NCBI GenBank assembly: GCA_023423065.1
Contig: JAFAGC010000116.1
Coordinates: 50,972-114,971 of the forward strand
Source: Pseudomonadota bacterium
GTDB lineage: Bacteria; Pseudomonadota; Gammaproteobacteria; Steroidobacterales; Steroidobacteraceae
Length of the DNA: 64,000 nt
Reading direction: 5' to 3'
Shown: positions 1 to 8,705 of the stretch, piece by piece
Layout: each line of letters begins with the position of its first letter
How positions within the stretch are numbered: the first letter of the stretch is position 1
Made by a program: the position numbers and the translations under genes
Notes under the pieces: model-generated
What the model was told of the DNA's origin: nothing
The model's database searches: none
What the model saw: only the letters and a program-made list of their open reading frames with translations

Positions 1-1295
1 TGAGCGAGGACATGCTCAAGCTCAACATCTGGACTTCGAGCCTGAGCGGCAAACGCCCCGTGATGGTCTATTTCCACGGCGGCGGTTTCAGCTTCGGCTC
101 ATCGTACGAATTGCCATCGCACGAAGGCGCGCAGATGGCGCGGCATCACGACGTGGTGCAGGTGTCCGTCAACCATCGCCTGAACATTCTCGGTTTCTTC
201 GATGCGGCGGAGATCGGCGGGCCTGCCTACGAAGATTCCGCCAACGTCGGCATGACGGATATCGTCGCGGCCCTGCGCTGGGTCCACGAGAACATCGCCA
301 ACTTCGGCGGCGATCCGGATCGCGTCATGATCTACGGTCAATCCGGTGGTGGCTCCAAAGTGACGACCCTGATGGGTATGCCGTCCGCGGCCGGATTGTT
401 CCATCGCGCGGCTGCGATGTCCGGCGGCGGTGGAAACATCCCGAGCCGGGAGCAACAGCGCGAGCTGGCCCGACAGACGATGAAAGAGTTAGGTCTCGCG
501 CCGGATGACATCGGATCGTTGCAGAAGGTCGAGTGGGCGAAACTCTTCGCCGCGGGCAACGCGGCGGCGGCCAAGATCAACCCGCCGGGACCCGCGATGG
601 GAGGGCCGGGAGCGCCGGGCGCGCCACGTGTCGGCTGGTCGCCCTGCGTCGATGGAAAGATCGTCAACATGCGGTCGTTCTTCGACGCCGCGCCGGAGAT
701 CTCGAAGCACGTGCCGATGCTGATCGGCTCTGTGACCGAAGAAGGCAATCGCATGTCGCAGCGGCCGACCGAAGACGAGTGGCGCGCGAATCTCACCAAG
801 GCCTATGGAGAAGCGAAGGCCGTGGCGATCATCGCGGCGCTCAAGAAGGCCTATCCACAGAAGAAGATCCAGACGCTGTCGTACATCTGCAGTGGCGCGC
901 CGGGCCTCAACGGCCTTTCGATCCGCAATCGCGTGGTGCAGATGGCAGGGTTCAAGCACGCGCTCGATGCCGCGCCCGCGTACACGTATTACTTCACCTG
1001 GCAGACGCCGATTCTCGATGGGCTGCCGGGTGCGTGGCACACCGCGGAGCTCGCGTTCTGCTTCGACAACACGAAGCGCTGCGAACAGGGCACCGGCAAC
1101 ACGCCCGAAGCCCAGGCGTTGGCGAAGAAGATGGCGTCTGCGTGGGCGAGATTCGCCGCAACGGGAAATCCGAGCATCCCCGGACTCGCCTGGCAACCGA
1201 CCGATCCGAAAACTAACCGGACGATGGTCTGGGACAACGAGTGCCGGATGGTGGACGACCCGGACGGCGAGGCACGCAAGATTCTTCTGTCCTAG
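1..1295 (+). CDS. Carboxylesterase type B, 5' end outside the window
   Basis: This is a carboxylesterase of the type B (alpha/beta hydrolase) family, expected to hydrolyse carboxylic esters. The reading frame is open to the left edge: codons before the first ATG (position 12) read Ser-Glu-Asp, matching the conserved SEDCLxLN block of the family, so the real start lies upstream. Visible motifs are the oxyanion-hole segment YFHGGGF, the nucleophile elbow YGQSGGGS, an acidic residue in the region SVTEEGN, and the catalytic-His region GAWHTAEL. Only the N-terminal part is missing. The next gene starts about 35 bp downstream on the same strand and is also a hydrolase, so the two are probably cotranscribed. 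The substrate cannot be told from sequence. Confidence 0.9.
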   Translation, partial: SEDMLKLNIWTSSLSGKRPVMVYFHGGGFSFGSSYELPSHEGAQMARHHDVVQVSVNHRLNILGFFDAAEIGGPAYEDSANVGMTDIVAALRWVHENIANFGGDPDRVMIYGQSGGGSKVTTLMGMPSAAGLFHRAAAMSGGGGNIPSREQQRELARQTMKELGLAPDDIGSLQKVEWAKLFAAGNAAAAKINPPGPAMGGPGAPGAPRVGWSPCVDGKIVNMRSFFDAAPEISKHVPMLIGSVTEEGNRMSQRPTEDEWRANLTKAYGEAKAVAIIAALKKAYPQKKIQTLSYICSGAPGLNGLSIRNRVVQMAGFKHALDAAPAYTYYFTWQTPILDGLPGAWHTAELAFCFDNTKRCEQGTGNTPEAQALAKKMASAWARFAATGNPSIPGLAWQPTDPKTNRTMVWDNECRMVDDPDGEARKILLS

Positions 1296-1329
1296 TCGCC
1301 GCGCCCCGCCGCGGGTGAATGAGGTCGTG

Positions 1330-2295
1330 ATGATCAGATCGTTCCGCGCGGCGTTTGCCTGCGTATCGCTCGTCGCATGCCCGATCATGGGAGGCGCGGC
1401 ATTGGCGCAGTCGTCCGCGCCACCTCCGGACGCCATCTTTCCACCGAAGATGCAGAGCTTTGCGCTCTATGGCGACGCCGCGATCCCGAACTCGAAGCCG
1501 GTCTCCGACGAAGAGACTTCGGCGAACGGGAGCTGGATACAGAAAGTCTCGCGGCCCGTCATCCAGGTCTATCTACCTGCGCGGGCAAAGGCCACCGGGG
1601 CGAGCGTCGTGGTCATCCCGGGCGGCGGTTACGCGGGTCTCACCTTCGAATACGAAGGCGCCGAGCAGGCGCGCTACTTCGTCGATCACGGGATCGCGGC
1701 GTTCGTCGTGAAGTACCGCATCCCCAGCGATCGGACGATGGTCGACAAGTCGATCGGCCCGCTGCAGGACGCGCAGCAGGCGATGCGTTTCGTGCGCGAG
1801 CGCGCCGCCCAATGGAACCTCGATGCGAAACGGATCGGCGTCATCGGTTTCTCGGCCGGTGGTCACCTCGCGTCGACGCTCGCGACCCGCTTCGGCGAGT
1901 CACGCGTCGAGAATCCGGATCGCGTCGATCTGCGGCCCGACTTTCTCGTCCTCGTGTATCCCGTCATCAGCATGGACGCGAAGATCACTCACATGGACTC
2001 GCGCAAGGCGCTGCTCGGCGCCAGCCCGTCGGAAGAGCAGGTTCGCTATTTCTCGAACGAACTACACGTCACGAAGGATTCGCCGCCGACACTGCTCCTG
2101 CACGCCGCGGACGATCGCCTGGTCGACGTCGAAAACAGCGTCGTGTTCTTCGATGCGTTGCGGCGCGCGGGTGTGCCTGTCGAAGCGCGCCTGTTTCAGA
2201 AGGGCCAGCATGGATTCATCCTCATGCCGCGCGACCGCTGGCAGGGCGCGATCATGGACTGGCTCACGGTGAACGGCTGGCTGAGTTCGAGATGA
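1330..2295 (+). CDS. Exported alpha/beta hydrolase (BD-FAE / acetyl-esterase-like)
   Basis: A 321-residue alpha/beta hydrolase with an N-terminal signal peptide ending near AALAQ. It has the oxyanion segment IPGGGYAGL, the nucleophile elbow GFSAGGHLAS, a catalytic Asp in HAADDRLVD and a His in KGQHGF, which together complete a Ser-Asp-His triad. Relatives are annotated as acetyl-xylan esterase-like or BD-FAE-like hydrolases, so removal of acetyl groups from plant polysaccharides is plausible, but substrate assignment is inference. I chose the ATG at 1330 because it begins the signal peptide and follows a GAGG ribosome-binding site at good spacing. The open frame extends further upstream but only in the shadow of the preceding esterase gene. 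Confidence 0.88.
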   Translation: MIRSFRAAFACVSLVACPIMGGAALAQSSAPPPDAIFPPKMQSFALYGDAAIPNSKPVSDEETSANGSWIQKVSRPVIQVYLPARAKATGASVVVIPGGGYAGLTFEYEGAEQARYFVDHGIAAFVVKYRIPSDRTMVDKSIGPLQDAQQAMRFVRERAAQWNLDAKRIGVIGFSAGGHLASTLATRFGESRVENPDRVDLRPDFLVLVYPVISMDAKITHMDSRKALLGASPSEEQVRYFSNELHVTKDSPPTLLLHAADDRLVDVENSVVFFDALRRAGVPVEARLFQKGQHGFILMPRDRWQGAIMDWLTVNGWLSSR

Positions 2296-2421
2296 GCCGC
2301 GGGTGACTGGCCGATCCCCGGCCCGGGCCCGGCATGATCCGCCGTACGTCAGCATCCACCCGCAGCGACTGCGGGCCATTCCTACTTTCCGGGTGGTGTC
2401 CTGGAACCGCATCTTCCGGAC

Positions 2422-3711
2422 ATGCGGAAACCAGCCTTCGGGACTTCGTGCGGTTGCATCGCGGCGATGATGCTCGCGGTCGCGACGTGGCCGGCATCGA
2501 GCAGCGCCGCTGACAAGCTCGTACCGCAACATTCCGAAGACGTTCGACCCTCACTCAAACGAGACGCGCACGGAGAATCCGCCACTCTCGAGTTCAAGGC
2601 GTTCGACCGGGATTTCCGCCTGCAATTGACGATCAACCATCGGCTCGCGAATGTCGCGGCCGGCGGTTCCGTGCAGCTCTACAGGGGAGCCGTCGAAGGC
2701 GTGCCCGGTTCCTGGGCGCGCATCAGCATCCAGGACGGTCTGCCGCGCGGCATGATCTGGGACGGGACCGAACTGTTCGTGGTCGATGCGGCGCCGGAGG
2801 GAGTCAATTACGGCGCCGCCGGCACCGTGATGTTCAAACTATCGGACGCCGTGATGGAGCAGAGCGTTTCGCTCGACGGCGACACGGTGGAAAAGCCACC
2901 CGAGGCATCGACAGCCTACGACGCCATGATCAAGGACGTGCGCGCCAGGATGCAGGGACTCCAGTCGGGCGCGCCCGATGAAGTCGTCGAGATATCCATC
3001 CTCGGCGACGCCGATTACCTGGCTCGCTACTCGAGCGAAGCGCAGGCCCGCGACGCGATTCTCACGCGCATCAACAACGTCGACGGAATCTTCAGCTCAC
3101 AGCTCGGAGTGCAACTGCAGGTCGTGTCGGTGGACATCGCCGGCAATCACACCGCCGGCCTTTCCGAGACCACCGATTCCGGGAAATTGTTGGAAGAACT
3201 CGGACAGTTGCGACGGGACAGGACTTCGCTTTCATCGACCGGACTCACGCACTTGTTCACCGGGCGCCGGCTCAACGGCGACAGCGCGGGCATTGCCTAC
3301 ATGCTCGCGCTCTGCAGCCCACGTTATGCCGCCAGTGTCGCCATGGCGCACGGCAACGCCGCGCTCGATAGTTTGATCACCGCGCACGAGATCGGTCACG
3401 TATTCGGCGCACCCCACGATGGCGAGGATCGGTGCTCGGGCACGCCGCAGGGCGAATTCATCATGACGCCGTCGATCAGCACGTCGGTCACCTCGTTCTC
3501 ACAATGCAGTCTCGACGAGATCGAAGCGGTGCTCGACAGTTACTCGTGCGTGGTCCCGCTGCCGGCATCCGGTCCGGCGCCGCCCGAGCCTCCGGCCCCG
3601 CCATCCGGCGACGGCGGCGGCGGCGGAGCAGGCTGCGGCGGCGGATCTTTCGATCCGTCCCTGTTACTGCTCTTGTTCGCGCTCGGGGCAAGAAGGGCGC
3701 GTCGAACATGA
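2422..3711 (+). CDS. Secreted zinc metalloprotease (reprolysin-like, M12) with CTERM-type sorting tail
   Basis: A 429-residue exported protease. The zinc site is HEIGHVFGAPHD, a complete HExxHxxGxxH motif with His322, Glu323, His326 and His332, as in metzincins of the M12B/reprolysin kind. Residues 1-30 look like a signal peptide. The C-terminus has a Pro/Gly-rich linker, a Cys in AGCGGGSFDP, a short Leu-rich hydrophobic stretch and a terminal Arg cluster. That is the layout of GlyGly-CTERM or JDVT-CTERM sorting tails, which are cut by a dedicated intramembrane protease. No such sorting protease is visible in this window. The function is inferred to be extracellular or surface-anchored protein degradation. 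An internal Met-Met pair at about residue 16 is an alternative start. Confidence 0.85.
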   Translation: MRKPAFGTSCGCIAAMMLAVATWPASSSAADKLVPQHSEDVRPSLKRDAHGESATLEFKAFDRDFRLQLTINHRLANVAAGGSVQLYRGAVEGVPGSWARISIQDGLPRGMIWDGTELFVVDAAPEGVNYGAAGTVMFKLSDAVMEQSVSLDGDTVEKPPEASTAYDAMIKDVRARMQGLQSGAPDEVVEISILGDADYLARYSSEAQARDAILTRINNVDGIFSSQLGVQLQVVSVDIAGNHTAGLSETTDSGKLLEELGQLRRDRTSLSSTGLTHLFTGRRLNGDSAGIAYMLALCSPRYAASVAMAHGNAALDSLITAHEIGHVFGAPHDGEDRCSGTPQGEFIMTPSISTSVTSFSQCSLDEIEAVLDSYSCVVPLPASGPAPPEPPAPPSGDGGGGGAGCGGGSFDPSLLLLLFALGARRARRT

Positions 3712-3923
3712 ATCCAGCTTCCGGCGCCATTCACCACGCCTTCTAATTGGCCGGTTACGACCGGCTCGCAACTGAACCAGATATCGCCGTCACCGTGACA
3801 CGGTAACAAGCTTCCGAGCGGAGGGCCGCCCGCCCCCACCGGCCGCTCCGCGAAACTAGCTACCTGCGGGATTTGAGACCCAACCGGAACTCCCGCCCGG
3901 CACAGTCCTGATATAACGCCCCG

Positions 3924-5099
3924 ATGGAATGCCCGAAGTGCCACCATCAGCAGGAATCCACGGACAAGTGCGAGTCCTGTGGGGTGTATTTCTCGAAGCT
4001 GGCCGCTACGTCGGCTGCGCCGAAGCCGCCCGCGCGCCGCGGCGGGTCTCGAGACACGCCGACTGAATCGAAGATCGGCATCGGCCCGATCGTCGTCACG
4101 GCTGCCGTCACCGGGTTGCTGGTTTTCTGGTTCATGCGCGACAAGGACGAGCGCCCAGCTCCCGTCAAGCCGGTGGCCGTTCGGACGGACTTGCGGACGA
4201 TCGAGCCTCCGCCGGCGCAAGACGAGGAAGAAGCCGGGGATGAAGAAGAGGAAGACGAAGAGCTCGTCAGTAGTCAGGCCGACCCGGCCGATTCAGCGAC
4301 ACCGCTCGAAGCCGCGCGCGACGCAACGGTTCTCATCGAGACTCCATTCGGGATGGGTTCGGGATTCATCGTCGACGGACAATGCAACGTCGTCACCAAC
4401 CGGCACGTGGTGGAGATGGACGGGGCCAGGATGGCCGACAGCGCCGTGCGCGATCGGGACACGCAGGCCCGACTGGCCCAGGCCGTGGACCGCCTCCGAT
4501 ACTCGCTTCGAATCGCCGAAGGGCGGCTGCAAAACCTGCGCAATCAGCCCGGGACCAATGTCGAGCAGGCCGTGCTCGAACACAAGATCGCGGAGATGCG
4601 CAAAGCGCTTTCGGATCCCGAGAAGCACTTCAAGAATTACGTCATCGAGACGGTCAACAAGGAAAGTCGCGCCGGGTTCTCGGCGACGCTCGCGGACGGC
4701 CGACGTTACGAAGGCCTGGACGCGAAGATTGCCGAGGACGTCGACCTCGCGTTGTTCAAGCTACCGGCGAAATTCTGCACGTTCGTGCGCGCGGGTCGAT
4801 CGACGAACCTCAAGTACGGACAGCGCCTGTACACCATCGGCAATCCATCCGGCATGGCCTTCACGCTGACGTCGGGTGTCTACTCCGGCGAACGCGTCAA
4901 CGCGGAACGACGTCTGCTTCAGACGGACGCGCCTATCAACCCGGGCAACAGCGGCGGGCCGCTGCTCACCGAGGATGGCCGGGTCGTCGGCGTCAACACC
5001 ATGGTCCTGCGTGGCACTCAGGGAATCGGATTCGCATTGCCGATCGAGCTGGTGTTCGATGCCTTTCCGGAGCTGGATGCGATGCGTTTCAGGGACTAG
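3924..5099 (+). CDS. Membrane-anchored trypsin-like serine protease with N-terminal zinc ribbon
   Basis: A 391-residue protein. Residues 3-19 hold two Cys pairs (CPKC and CESC), a small zinc ribbon. A single membrane segment follows at about residues 52-72, then an acidic Glu/Asp-rich linker (about 97-120). The C-terminal half is an S1/HtrA-type protease with a full triad: His161 in TNRHVV, Asp274 in EDVDLALF, Ser343 in NPGNSGGPL. Between His161 and Asp274 there is an unusually long charged helical insertion (about 175-230) likely to form a coiled coil. No PDZ domain is visible, unlike DegP/DegS. The ribbon is predicted to face the cytosol and the protease the periplasm. The role is likely envelope protein quality control or signalling, which is inference. 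Confidence 0.82.
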   Translation: MECPKCHHQQESTDKCESCGVYFSKLAATSAAPKPPARRGGSRDTPTESKIGIGPIVVTAAVTGLLVFWFMRDKDERPAPVKPVAVRTDLRTIEPPPAQDEEEAGDEEEEDEELVSSQADPADSATPLEAARDATVLIETPFGMGSGFIVDGQCNVVTNRHVVEMDGARMADSAVRDRDTQARLAQAVDRLRYSLRIAEGRLQNLRNQPGTNVEQAVLEHKIAEMRKALSDPEKHFKNYVIETVNKESRAGFSATLADGRRYEGLDAKIAEDVDLALFKLPAKFCTFVRAGRSTNLKYGQRLYTIGNPSGMAFTLTSGVYSGERVNAERRLLQTDAPINPGNSGGPLLTEDGRVVGVNTMVLRGTQGIGFALPIELVFDAFPELDAMRFRD

Positions 5100-5164
5100 C
5101 GATACGCCGGAAGCGGCAGCCGCGGACGCAGCGGGCGGGGCAGCGCGCCCTGCCTGCTGCGTTT

Positions 5165-6139
5165 TCAAGCCGCGCGAAACCGGCGGCGGTACTCGCCCGG
5201 GGTCAGTCCGACGATGCGCGTGAACACTTTCCGGAAGGCGTTCGGATCCGCGTATCCCACATCCCACGCGACGCGATCGATGGGCTTGGCCTCGAACTGC
5301 AACTTCTCCCGCGCCTTGCCCACGCGCAATTGCTGGGCGTATTCGTTGGTCGTCATGCCCGTCGCCTTGCGGAACCGGCGCATCAAGGTCCGCTCCTCGA
5401 GGCCCGCCTTGCGCGCGAGAGTAGCTAGCGACACCTCCCTGGCGTCGTTCGCCTGCATCCAGTGCTGCACCTTGAGAACGGCGGCATCGCCGTGCGTGAG
5501 ATCGGGCGAGAACGCGCTGTAGTAACGCTGCTCGCGGCCCGGCGGATCCAGCAACATCCTGCGCGCGGTCTCGGCCATCACGGATGGGCCGAGATATCGC
5601 GAGATCAGCCGCAGTCCGAGATCCGTCCATGCCATCACGCCGCCTGCCGTGACGATGTCGCCATCGTCCACGATCAGCTTGTCGGTATCGAGCCGCACGT
5701 CGGGGAAACGCTGCCGGAATCGTTCGGCGTATGCCCAGTGCGTCGTCGCCGTGCGCCTGCCTAACAATCCAGTCTCGGCGAGCAGGAATGCGCCGGCGCA
5801 CACCGACGCGAGCATCACGCCGCTCGCGTGATGCGAGCGCAACCAGTCGAGCCAGCTTGCGGCTTCGTGCGCCGGGATCGGTGCGACCAGCGAGGGCGGC
5901 GCGATGAGCGCGGTCATCTTCGTCGTGGTGTCGGGCGCGCTGTCGAAAGTGCGGGACGGCGGAGCGTCCGTGGCTCGTTTGCGCCAGTGCGTGACACGCA
6001 GCGCGGCGACCGACTGCTTGCGATGGCGCGTCGCGATGTTGCTGGCCATCACCAGCAGGTCGGTCAGACCCAGCACCGCGGCCTCCTGGCAATCCGGATA
6101 ACACGCCAGCCCGATCTCGATGGTTCGCGCCTGAGCCAT
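5165..6139 (-). CDS. AraC-family regulator with DJ-1/PfpI-like domain (GlxA type)
   Basis: A 324-residue transcription regulator. The N-terminal part (about 1-185) resembles the DJ-1/PfpI glutamine-amidotransferase-like sensor domain, including the segment SVCAGAFLLAETGLL that carries the nucleophile-like Cys. The C-terminal part has the paired helix-turn-helix of AraC regulators, with a recognisable VGYADPNAFRKVF and the ending TPGEYRRRF. The open frame runs much further upstream, but the ATG at 6139 gives the normal family length and starts the domain. It is divergent from the MBL-fold lipoprotein gene with about 100 bp between them, and a 9-bp direct repeat 21 bp apart lies there, overlapping the start codon, which suggests autoregulation. 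Confidence 0.9.
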   Translation of the reverse strand: MAQARTIEIGLACYPDCQEAAVLGLTDLLVMASNIATRHRKQSVAALRVTHWRKRATDAPPSRTFDSAPDTTTKMTALIAPPSLVAPIPAHEAASWLDWLRSHHASGVMLASVCAGAFLLAETGLLGRRTATTHWAYAERFRQRFPDVRLDTDKLIVDDGDIVTAGGVMAWTDLGLRLISRYLGPSVMAETARRMLLDPPGREQRYYSAFSPDLTHGDAAVLKVQHWMQANDAREVSLATLARKAGLEERTLMRRFRKATGMTTNEYAQQLRVGKAREKLQFEAKPIDRVAWDVGYADPNAFRKVFTRIVGLTPGEYRRRFRAA

Positions 6140-6167
6140 TGTCGTTTTCGCCCCGGAGATTGTCGTT
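6138..6167. promoter_or_regulatory. Candidate AraC-type operator: direct repeat ATTGTCGTT
   Basis: The 9-mer ATTGTCGTT occurs at 6138-6146 and again at 6159-6167, exactly 21 bp apart start to start, i.e. two helical turns. The site lies between the divergent AraC-type regulator and the MBL lipoprotein gene, and the first copy overlaps the regulator's start codon. Direct repeats with this spacing are typical of AraC-family binding sites. Binding itself is inference. Confidence 0.45.
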
Positions 6168-6241
6168 CGTGACCCTCGGCAACTGTATCGGGGGAGCCGA
6201 GACTGCCGCCACCTCGAATCAACCAGCGACAGGTCAATGCC

Positions 6242-7138
6242 ATGAATACATCCAGGTCCATCGTCACCGCCGTCGTCACCGCCACCACGTTGGCCCTCGG
6301 CGCCTGCGCAAGCAGCTCCGGGCAACGGGCACCCGGCGCGCGGGCCACACAGCCCGTGAATTTCCAGCTCATCCGCAACGCGACTCTCAAGCTGGAATAC
6401 GCCGGAACGACATTCCTCGTGGACCCGATGCTCGGCGACAAAGATGCGTATCCCGGCTTCGCCAACACGGTACGCAGCGAGTTGCGCATGCCGCTGACGG
6501 CGCTGCCGATGCCCGTCGAGGAAGTGCTCGACGTCGACGCCATCGTGCTCACCCACCTGCACGCCGACCACTGGGACGAGGCCGCGCGTCGCCTCGTGCC
6601 GCGAAACATCCCCATGTTCGTGCAGGACGACGAGGATGCCGCGCGCGTGCGCGCCGATGGTTTCACCGACGTTCGCGTGCTGGGTTCGGCCGGACTCGAG
6701 TTCAACGGCACGCGCCTGCATCCCACGGGCGGTCAGCACGGCACGGACCAGATGTACGCCCTCGAGCCGCTTCGCAAGCGACTCGGCAGGACGACAGGCG
6801 TGGTCTTCGAGAGACCCGGCCACGCGACTATCTACGTGGCCGGCGACACGACGTGGAGCCCGCCGGTCGAAGCCGCGCTCGAACGGCATCGCCCGGATGT
6901 CGTCATCCTGAACGCGGGTTACGCGCAGATCGCCGGCTTCGAAGGATCGATCATCATGGGGAGGGACGACGTGCTGCGCGCGAGCCAGGTGCTGCCCGAC
7001 GCGAAGATCGTCGCGGTGCACATGGAAGCCGTGAACCACGCAACTCTGTCGCGCAAGGATCTGCGAGCGTTCGCCGACGAGACGAAGTCGGGCGAGCGGG
7101 TGCTCATTCCCGCCGACGGGGAGCGCTACACCTTCTGA
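6242..7138 (+). CDS. MBL-fold metallo-hydrolase lipoprotein (UlaG-like)
   Basis: A 298-residue metallo-beta-lactamase-fold hydrolase. The N-terminus is a lipoprotein signal with lipobox LGAC at about residue 21, so the protein should be anchored in the envelope. The metal site is THLHADHWD, with His105, His107, Asp109 and His110. Further ligand candidates are His in the segment GGQHGTD, Asp in VAGDTTW and His in VAVHMEA. The arrangement matches the UlaG-like branch (PF12706/PF13483), whose cytosolic members are annotated as L-ascorbate-6-phosphate lactonases. A lipidated envelope form is unlikely to act on a cytosolic sugar phosphate, so the substrate is unknown. It is divergent from a GlxA-type AraC regulator that may control it. 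Confidence 0.87.
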   Translation: MNTSRSIVTAVVTATTLALGACASSSGQRAPGARATQPVNFQLIRNATLKLEYAGTTFLVDPMLGDKDAYPGFANTVRSELRMPLTALPMPVEEVLDVDAIVLTHLHADHWDEAARRLVPRNIPMFVQDDEDAARVRADGFTDVRVLGSAGLEFNGTRLHPTGGQHGTDQMYALEPLRKRLGRTTGVVFERPGHATIYVAGDTTWSPPVEAALERHRPDVVILNAGYAQIAGFEGSIIMGRDDVLRASQVLPDAKIVAVHMEAVNHATLSRKDLRAFADETKSGERVLIPADGERYTF

Positions 7139-7156
7139 GGCGCAGGGTCGCGGTCG

Positions 7157-8464
7157 TCAGCTTTCCGAAGGATCGACGACCCGGCCCTGGAACAGTATCG
7201 CTCCGGTCGGGTTGTGACGGACGAAGAACAGGAACGGGCGATCGACGACGAGCGTCGGGGGCGCGGAGACCACTCCCATCCCCACGCCGGTGGCGGCGGA
7301 GGCGGTCGTTCCCTTCTCATCCACGGCGATGATCGCCTTGTGGATGACGCTCTGAACCTGCAGGTCGCGCGCGCCGTCGATGCCCGAGAAATCGGCGCCG
7401 TCGCCGAATGCCACGGGCATTCCCAGCGCAGACAGTGACTGGTTGAGCGGAACTTCGGTGCCGAACTCGAAGCGCGGCATGATCAGGTTGGCGCCGCCCG
7501 CCGGCGGCGCACCCGCGAGTATCGCTCCGGCGGATTCGGTAGTTAGCCCGGCCTCGAAGCCCGAAAACGTGCCGGCGTCCGGAACCACGATGATCATCGT
7601 GGTCGTGTCGCCCACGTAATCGAGCGCGCCGGCATTCCAGCCCGGGCCACTCCAGATACCCGCGTTGTATTCGCCGTTCATCATCGGCACGGAAACGTCG
7701 CCGGTGAGCGCGTGAAAGGTCGCGTTCGGGCTGTCCTTCCGGAACGGCACTTTCCAGTCGCCGTGGAAGAAGACCGCGTTGGCCAACACCAGCCGGGTGA
7801 GCGTGTTGATGGATCCCTCGGGGAACAGTGCCGGTATCTGATTCTCCGTCGCATCGGCGACCCAGCGATTGATCGACTGGCGAGCCGGCTCGGGTGCGGA
7901 CGAGAAATTCTCCGTGAAGAGGCCGGCGTCGTAATTTTCCGCGAGCACGTCGAGATAGGCAGGCAGGACGTTCAATCCCTGCTGGATCCAGATCGAATTC
8001 GCGATGTTCAGGCGAAACGACGCCGAGTCGCCGGCGGGCGGCGGAGTGGTCAGCGCCAGGTCCAGCGCGTTGAAGGCGGCGTGCAGGCGCGGGGCGGGCA
8101 GGCTGAAGCGGAGGGCATCGGCCATCTGCGTCGCGGTCGTCGTCCTCGCGCCGGCATACAACATCGCGAGCGCGGTCGAGATGCTGGTCTGGGAGTACAC
8201 GAAATTGCCCTGATCCTGCGACCGGATCTGGTGGTAGAGGTCGATCGAGAATGCGAGGTTGTCGTTCGCGAAGGTGGCGGCGTCTTCGTAGCTGACCAGC
8301 GGCGACGTGAGACGCTGCCTGGAGGAGCGCAGTTCGTTCAACTGGAAGTCGTCGCGTGGGGACGAGCCATCGGCGCTGCCCGAGCCGCCGCAGGCCGACA
8401 GCGTCATCACGGACACCAGGACCAGGCACGGCAGCATCACCAGCGAATCGAGCGGACGTCTCAT
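7157..8464 (-). CDS. Lipoprotein serpin (serine protease inhibitor)
   Basis: A 435-residue serpin with a lipoprotein signal peptide (lipobox LSAC near residue 25), so it is predicted to be membrane-anchored outside the cytoplasm. Family features include NSIWIQQGLNVLPAYLD, LVLANAVFFHGDWKVPF and the C-terminal DRPFLFFVRHNPTGAILFQG. The reactive-centre loop hinge reads EKGTTASAATG, the small-residue pattern of inhibitory serpins able to insert the loop. Counting from the hinge puts P1-P1' at about Val-Ser, which would suit an elastase-like target; this is inference. I chose the ATG at 8464 because a GGGAGG site sits just upstream; an upstream GTG at 8470 is possible. It is divergent from a metallopeptidase operon and convergent with the MBL gene. 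Confidence 0.9.
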   Translation of the reverse strand: MRRPLDSLVMLPCLVLVSVMTLSACGGSGSADGSSPRDDFQLNELRSSRQRLTSPLVSYEDAATFANDNLAFSIDLYHQIRSQDQGNFVYSQTSISTALAMLYAGARTTTATQMADALRFSLPAPRLHAAFNALDLALTTPPPAGDSASFRLNIANSIWIQQGLNVLPAYLDVLAENYDAGLFTENFSSAPEPARQSINRWVADATENQIPALFPEGSINTLTRLVLANAVFFHGDWKVPFRKDSPNATFHALTGDVSVPMMNGEYNAGIWSGPGWNAGALDYVGDTTTMIIVVPDAGTFSGFEAGLTTESAGAILAGAPPAGGANLIMPRFEFGTEVPLNQSLSALGMPVAFGDGADFSGIDGARDLQVQSVIHKAIIAVDEKGTTASAATGVGMGVVSAPPTLVVDRPFLFFVRHNPTGAILFQGRVVDPSES

Positions 8465-8705
8465 GGCCACCTCCCTCGTAAACGTGGAGGCGAGCTTTGC
8501 ACGACACCCATCGGGAGTCTGTGTAAATCTGTGTTCCCGGCCGGCCGGTGTCCCGAGTATCTAACTAACTGACGCGAAAGATATTCCGCACCGGGTCGGC
8601 CGCGTGCACGGCCAGTGCGCGCCTGGCCACCCTGTCACCGGCAGGTGCCCGGACGCAGAAGAATCAACGAGGTGCTGCAGTAGACTGGCGAAACGGGAGG
8701 GATGG

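Noticed and set aside
5165..7039. A 624-residue start for the AraC-type regulator
   Set aside because: The first 300 residues would be antisense to the MBL lipoprotein gene. The ATG at 6139 begins the known sensor domain at normal length.
8604..8705. An N-terminal extension of the M48 gene from 8604
   Set aside because: The extra 34 residues lack homology and would precede a signal peptide. A GGGAGG site points to the GTG at 8706.
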